Shown here piece by piece: positions 5,489-5,512 of a DNA stretch of 5,512 nt (its first letter is position 1; every line of letters begins with the position of its first letter). Made by a program: the position numbers and the translations under genes. The DNA is taken from assembly GCA_943323675.2 (NCBI GenBank), contig CALPIR020000158.1, positions 1-5,512 on the forward strand. The letters run 5' to 3'. Source of the stretch: Chitinophaga pinensis. Its GTDB lineage: Bacteria > Bacteroidota > Bacteroidia > UKL13-3. A model generated the notes under the pieces. It did not search any database. It saw only the letters and a list, made by a program, of their open reading frames with translations, and was not told the DNA's origin.

Positions 5489-5512
5489 GTATAATATTTT
5501 TTTAGTTTCTTA

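Noticed and set aside
1..5512. Mobile elements, CRISPR arrays, tRNA or rRNA genes
   Set aside because: I saw no transposase or integrase motifs, no regularly spaced direct repeats, and no tRNA-like cloverleaf or rRNA sequence on either strand.

Overview
The window looks like chromosomal DNA from a member of the Bacteroidota. It is AT-rich, no start codon is preceded by a convincing Shine-Dalgarno sequence, and the proteins have Bacteroidota-style forms (YcbB-type L,D-transpeptidase, small outer-membrane beta-barrel protein, multi-BON protein). The phylum is an inference; no rRNA or marker gene is present to fix the genus.

Layout, left to right: (1) 1-1321, minus strand, an L,D-transpeptidase whose C-terminal end lies outside the window. 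(2) A 200-bp divergent promoter region with a perfect FNR-type palindrome. (3) 1522-1983, plus strand, an Hsp20 small heat-shock chaperone ending at a strong terminator (2013-2045). (4) 2116-2634, plus strand, a small secreted protein, probably an outer-membrane beta-barrel. (5) A 215-bp convergent gap. (6) A two-gene minus-strand operon, nitroreductase (4292-3699) then cdsA (3695-2850), with only 3 bases between them. (7) A 468-bp divergent intergenic region with one perfect and one near-perfect FNR-type palindrome. (8) 4761-5435, plus strand, a protein of three BON domains, closed by a strong terminator (5455-5488).

The most interesting signal is regulatory. Two exact TTGAT-N4-ATCAA sites (1430-1443 and 4606-4619) and a 9-of-10 match (4654-4667) lie only in the two divergent intergenic regions, flanking Hsp20/L,D-transpeptidase and BON/nitroreductase-cdsA. 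This is the classical FNR half-site arrangement, so a Crp/Fnr-family regulator probably controls these units, perhaps in response to low oxygen, nitric oxide or redox stress. The cargo (small heat-shock protein, nitroreductase, peptidoglycan 3-3 crosslinking, phospholipid synthesis, BON protein) resembles in function, though not in descent, the low-oxygen dormancy regulon of mycobacteria (DosR: Hsp20-type HspX, nitroreductase-like proteins). That parallel is inference. The individual proteins belong to known families; nothing here is a wholly unknown machine.
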